Shown here piece by piece: positions 61,759 through 64,000 of a stretch of 64,000 nucleotides of DNA. The position numbers and the translations under genes are program-made. Source of the DNA: Deltaproteobacteria bacterium (GTDB lineage Bacteria > Myxococcota_A > Polyangia > Polyangiales > Polyangiaceae); contig JACRCQ010000045.1 of the NCBI GenBank assembly GCA_016218915.1, forward strand, positions 87,661 through 151,660. Reading direction: 5' to 3'. The notes beneath the pieces are model-generated. The model was not told the DNA's origin. It made no database searches and saw only the letters and a list, made by a program, of their open reading frames with translations. Numbering within the stretch: the first letter of the stretch is position 1; every line of letters starts with the position of its first letter.

Positions 61759-62721
61759 TTGAAGAAGCCCGTCCTGCTGCTTGCCGCCTTTCTCTGTCTC
61801 GTCGGAACCGCCGGTTGTCCAGCCGAGGACACACCCGGCGCGGTGTCGGAGGATGCCGGCGTCGGTGGCGCGGGCGCAGCTGGCCTGGCGGGCTCTGCGG
61901 GCACCGCGGGCTCCGCTCCTGCCGAAGGTGGCGTCGGTGGAGCCGCTGGCGCCATCTCTCCGTGTTCAGGACTGCCAGGACCGGCTATGGCCGAAGTGGT
62001 CGCATCGTCCAACGTCAGGTACTGCGTGGATTCCACCGAAGTCACCCAGGCCCAGTACGACGAGTTCTTGAAGCATGTCTCATGGGCAGCGGGCACGGAG
62101 GATGCTCGCTGCGGCGCGAACGGCTCGTATGCACCGGATGTCCACCTCATCGATCCGTACGAGCCCAAGGGCTGCGGGCTGGGGTGTTGGACTCCGGACC
62201 TCACTCCGAACCATCCCGCTGTATGCATCGATTGGTGCGACGCCGTCGCGTACTGCAAGTGGGCGGGCAAGCGGCTGTGCGGGAAGATCGGCGGCGGCGA
62301 AGGGGCACTCGCGGCAGTGAACGACCCGAGCACGAGCCAATGGCACTATGCCTGCACCAACGGCGGGGCAACGGTCTTCCCGTACGGGCCGACCTACGTC
62401 GATGGCGCCTGCAACGCGTTCAGCCCGGACCTTCCTGACGCAGATGTGATCGGGTCTGCCCAGGATGTGGGCTCGTTCCCGCAGTGCAAGGGCACGGGTT
62501 CTCCCTACTCCTCGATCTTCGACATGAGTGGTTCTGTCGAGGAATGGACCGATGAGTGCGAGTGGACCAAGACTCCGAATGGGGAGTACTTGCGTTGCGC
62601 ATCGCGGGGAGGCGATTACCTGGCGTTACCGCAGCAGGTCGCGTGCACCTCGCATGCCGGGTCCGGGACCGGCATGACCGATGCGCTGATCGGCTTCCGG
62701 TGCTGCAAGGAGGCTGAATGA
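61759..62721 (+). CDS. FGE/SUMF1-fold lipoprotein 4
   Basis: A 320-residue lipoprotein with TTG start after a G-rich stretch (KKPVLLLAAFLCLVGTAGC gives lipobox TAGC), followed by a Gly/Ala tether. Domain marks: YCVDSTEVTQAQYDEFLKHV, VCIDWCDAVAYCKWAGKRLC, GKIGGGEGALAAV, FPYGPTY, FDMSGSVEEWTDECEW and IGFRCCKEAE. The only member of the cluster on the + strand. The Cys pair is reduced to a single Cys in VACTS. The start is uncertain; a GTG further upstream is possible. Confidence 0.82.
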   Translation: MKKPVLLLAAFLCLVGTAGCPAEDTPGAVSEDAGVGGAGAAGLAGSAGTAGSAPAEGGVGGAAGAISPCSGLPGPAMAEVVASSNVRYCVDSTEVTQAQYDEFLKHVSWAAGTEDARCGANGSYAPDVHLIDPYEPKGCGLGCWTPDLTPNHPAVCIDWCDAVAYCKWAGKRLCGKIGGGEGALAAVNDPSTSQWHYACTNGGATVFPYGPTYVDGACNAFSPDLPDADVIGSAQDVGSFPQCKGTGSPYSSIFDMSGSVEEWTDECEWTKTPNGEYLRCASRGGDYLALPQQVACTSHAGSGTGMTDALIGFRCCKEAE

Positions 62722-62814
62722 GCGAGAGTGCGCTCGACTACGTTTCCTGATCGGCGCGTACCATGGCAGCGAGGTTGGACACCGCAGCACGAAACAGGGT
62801 TCGGGCCAGTGGTG

Positions 62815-62877
62815 GCGGCAGCGGAAGCCGATGCGGGTGTTGATATCGCCGCACAGCGGCCCCTGGTACTGGGGCGT
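62815..62877 (-). pseudogene. Remnant of an FGE-like C terminus
   Basis: Reverse-strand reading gives TPQYQGPLCGDINTRIGFRC, and IGFRC is the terminal strand of this fold. It lies 7 bases past the stop of FGE-like lipoprotein 5, is about 21 codons long and has no start. It suggests a deleted or partly duplicated family member. Short, so confidence is limited. Confidence 0.4.
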
Positions 62878-62884
62878 CTCCCTC

Positions 62885-63793
62885 TCAGTCCTTGCAGCAC
62901 CGGAACCCGATGTACGGCACAGCCTTTTGCGAGTATTGCGTCCCGCCGTGGTCGCACCGTGCCATGAGCGGATCCTCACCGTTATCGCCACCGGGAGTCA
63001 GGCACATGGATGCGCCGGTGGAAGATCCACAAGCATCCTGCCACTGGGCAAGCGGGCCTCCGACCCCGTATACATCAGCGAACGGCGCTGCTGTCCCGTG
63101 GCAGCCTGGCAACGAATCCACGTCAACCTGTTCGCCCGCGTCCGCCTTCTGCCAGCAAGCCGTGGGATCGTAGGTGTCGCCATACGGGTAGATCGTCTTG
63201 CCACCATTGGAGCACACGTTGTACCACTCACTCACGTTCGGATTCGTCTCCGCAGCCGATGGCAGGGTGCCGCCTCCCATCTTGCCGCAGAGCCTCTTGC
63301 CGGCCCATTGGCAGAAGGCAAACGCGTCGCACCAATCCACGCACACCACCGCCCGGTTCGGAGTCTTGTCCGGCGAGTACCACGGCTCGTGATCGAATGA
63401 TGGATCGATGAAACACGATTCAGGCGACTGATCGCTTCCGGGATCTGGAGCGTAGGACTCGTTCCACGTGCAGCGTGGGTCCTCGGAGCCCGGCTTCTGG
63501 GCTACAGAGGCAAGAAACTCCGCATACTGCTGCTGCGTGACTTGAGTTCGGTCCATGCAGTACTTCTGGCCGTTCGGGCTGCTGACCTCCACCATGGTGG
63601 GGCCACCCTTGATCGCGGTGCAGTCGACCGGGAGCTGCGCCTCGGTCTCCAGGTGATCGTAGACGTACGCGTCGGCCCCGGGACTCCCGGCCGATCCGTC
63701 GGGCTGCCCGTCCTCTGTGGAGGTCCCTTTGGTACACGCCCCGGACACCACACCAATCACCAGCGCGATTGCGGTCGTTCGTCGTGCGTTCAT
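62885..63793 (-). CDS. FGE/SUMF1-fold lipoprotein 5
   Basis: A 302-residue lipoprotein. ATG with GGAGG upstream; MNARRTTAIALVIGVVSGAC gives a lipobox Cys at 20. Domain marks: YCMDRTQVTQQQYAEFLASV, VVCVDWCDAFAFCQWAGKRL, LCGKMGGGTLPS, YPYGDTY, and IGFRCCKD. The loop GVGGPLAQWQDAC replaces the usual TGNVWEW, so it is the most divergent of the five. A single Cys in MARCDHG precedes the last strand. Confidence 0.84.
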   Translation of the reverse strand: MNARRTTAIALVIGVVSGACTKGTSTEDGQPDGSAGSPGADAYVYDHLETEAQLPVDCTAIKGGPTMVEVSSPNGQKYCMDRTQVTQQQYAEFLASVAQKPGSEDPRCTWNESYAPDPGSDQSPESCFIDPSFDHEPWYSPDKTPNRAVVCVDWCDAFAFCQWAGKRLCGKMGGGTLPSAAETNPNVSEWYNVCSNGGKTIYPYGDTYDPTACWQKADAGEQVDVDSLPGCHGTAAPFADVYGVGGPLAQWQDACGSSTGASMCLTPGGDNGEDPLMARCDHGGTQYSQKAVPYIGFRCCKD

Positions 63794-64000
63794 CGCGCCT
63801 CCCATCTGCATCTGTCCCTTATCACAACAGGACGGCCACGGCACGCTCCCCCCCTCTACACCCCATAGGCGTTAAGCATAATACTCTGCCATATCCGCGG
63901 ACTGAGCGCGGCCGGGCGACCGCCACCGCATTCGCGGGGAAGTCTGCCTCTTGGCTGGATCCCCGACTGTGCCGTTCGGCGATCGCGGCCACCGTGGTCG

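Noticed and set aside
57136..63793. Diversity-generating retroelement acting on the FGE/C-type-lectin-like cluster
   Set aside because: No reverse transcriptase, template repeat or adenine-biased variable repeat was seen in the window.
63850..64000. Reverse-strand frame open from the window edge to TAA at 63872-63874 and neighbouring frames
   Set aside because: About 43 codons only, without motif or coding bias; could be the end of a gene beyond the window, but it cannot be judged.

Overview
The window comes from a high-GC Gram-negative genome that is most probably a myxobacterium (Myxococcota, perhaps Polyangia). This is inferred from several things seen in the sequence: a secreted peptidase with a C-terminal GCGC-R...RRRR tail of the MYXO-CTERM type, a DUF2378-like protein, a mevalonate-type isoprenoid cluster, and many lipoproteins whose lipobox is followed by Gly/Ala/Ser-rich tethers or Cys-rich domains. 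A (pseudo)kinase with a long low-complexity tail and numerous TPR proteins point the same way. No tRNA, rRNA, CRISPR array, intact insertion sequence or phage gene was found.

Layout. 1-4230: isoprenoid block (polyprenyl synthetase, mevalonate kinase and HMG-CoA reductase leftward; type 2 IPP isomerase rightward). 4328-6462: a coiled-coil/GAF protein, a single-domain receiver and an RpoH-like sigma factor. 6784-11714: cell-envelope genes (coiled-coil periplasmic protein, OmpA-like lipoprotein, PH-domain membrane protein, two overlapping secreted TPR proteins). 11731-23940: mostly housekeeping (gluzincin peptidase, purA, FGE-like lipoprotein, ECF sigma factor, gph, ansA, HAD phosphatase, aceE, receiver protein, TerB-like protein). 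24201-28922: a probable pseudokinase, a TPR/membrane protein and a Cys-rich lipoprotein. 29093-33443: a leftward three-gene operon (vWA/substrate-binding fusion, membrane coiled-coil protein, PafA-like phosphatase) bracketed by inverted heptamer repeats. 33919-46316: mixed enzymes and lipoproteins, including an L,D-transpeptidase, SlyD, a molybdopterin oxidoreductase and a sialidase-like protein, plus a two-gene OLD-type ATPase/TOPRIM module whose second gene is frameshifted. 46362-56463: hybrid kinase, nuclease-like lipoprotein, PEGA protein, thioesterase, DMT transporter and a large TPR protein. 56686-63793: an accessory region with five lipoproteins of the formylglycine-generating-enzyme fold, a beta-propeller lipoprotein and gene fragments.

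Intergenic DNA is unusually structured. A REP-like family (a GTAG tetranucleotide beside a GC palindrome) occurs four times, with compensatory stem changes. A second family, occurring twice, has a nearly invariant core of about 30 bases between two variable hairpins. One of these copies lies exactly between two unrelated minisatellites (12 x 16 bp and 8 x 22-23 bp). These two element families, the bracketed vWA operon, the broken OLD/TOPRIM pair and the FGE-like cluster are the parts most worth following up.

How the genes work together: the first block makes prenyl diphosphates from mevalonate. The sigma factors, GAF/receiver pair, pseudokinase and hybrid kinase are regulatory. Much of the rest builds or decorates the envelope (lipoproteins, OmpA-like protein, L,D-transpeptidase, MYXO-CTERM peptidase).
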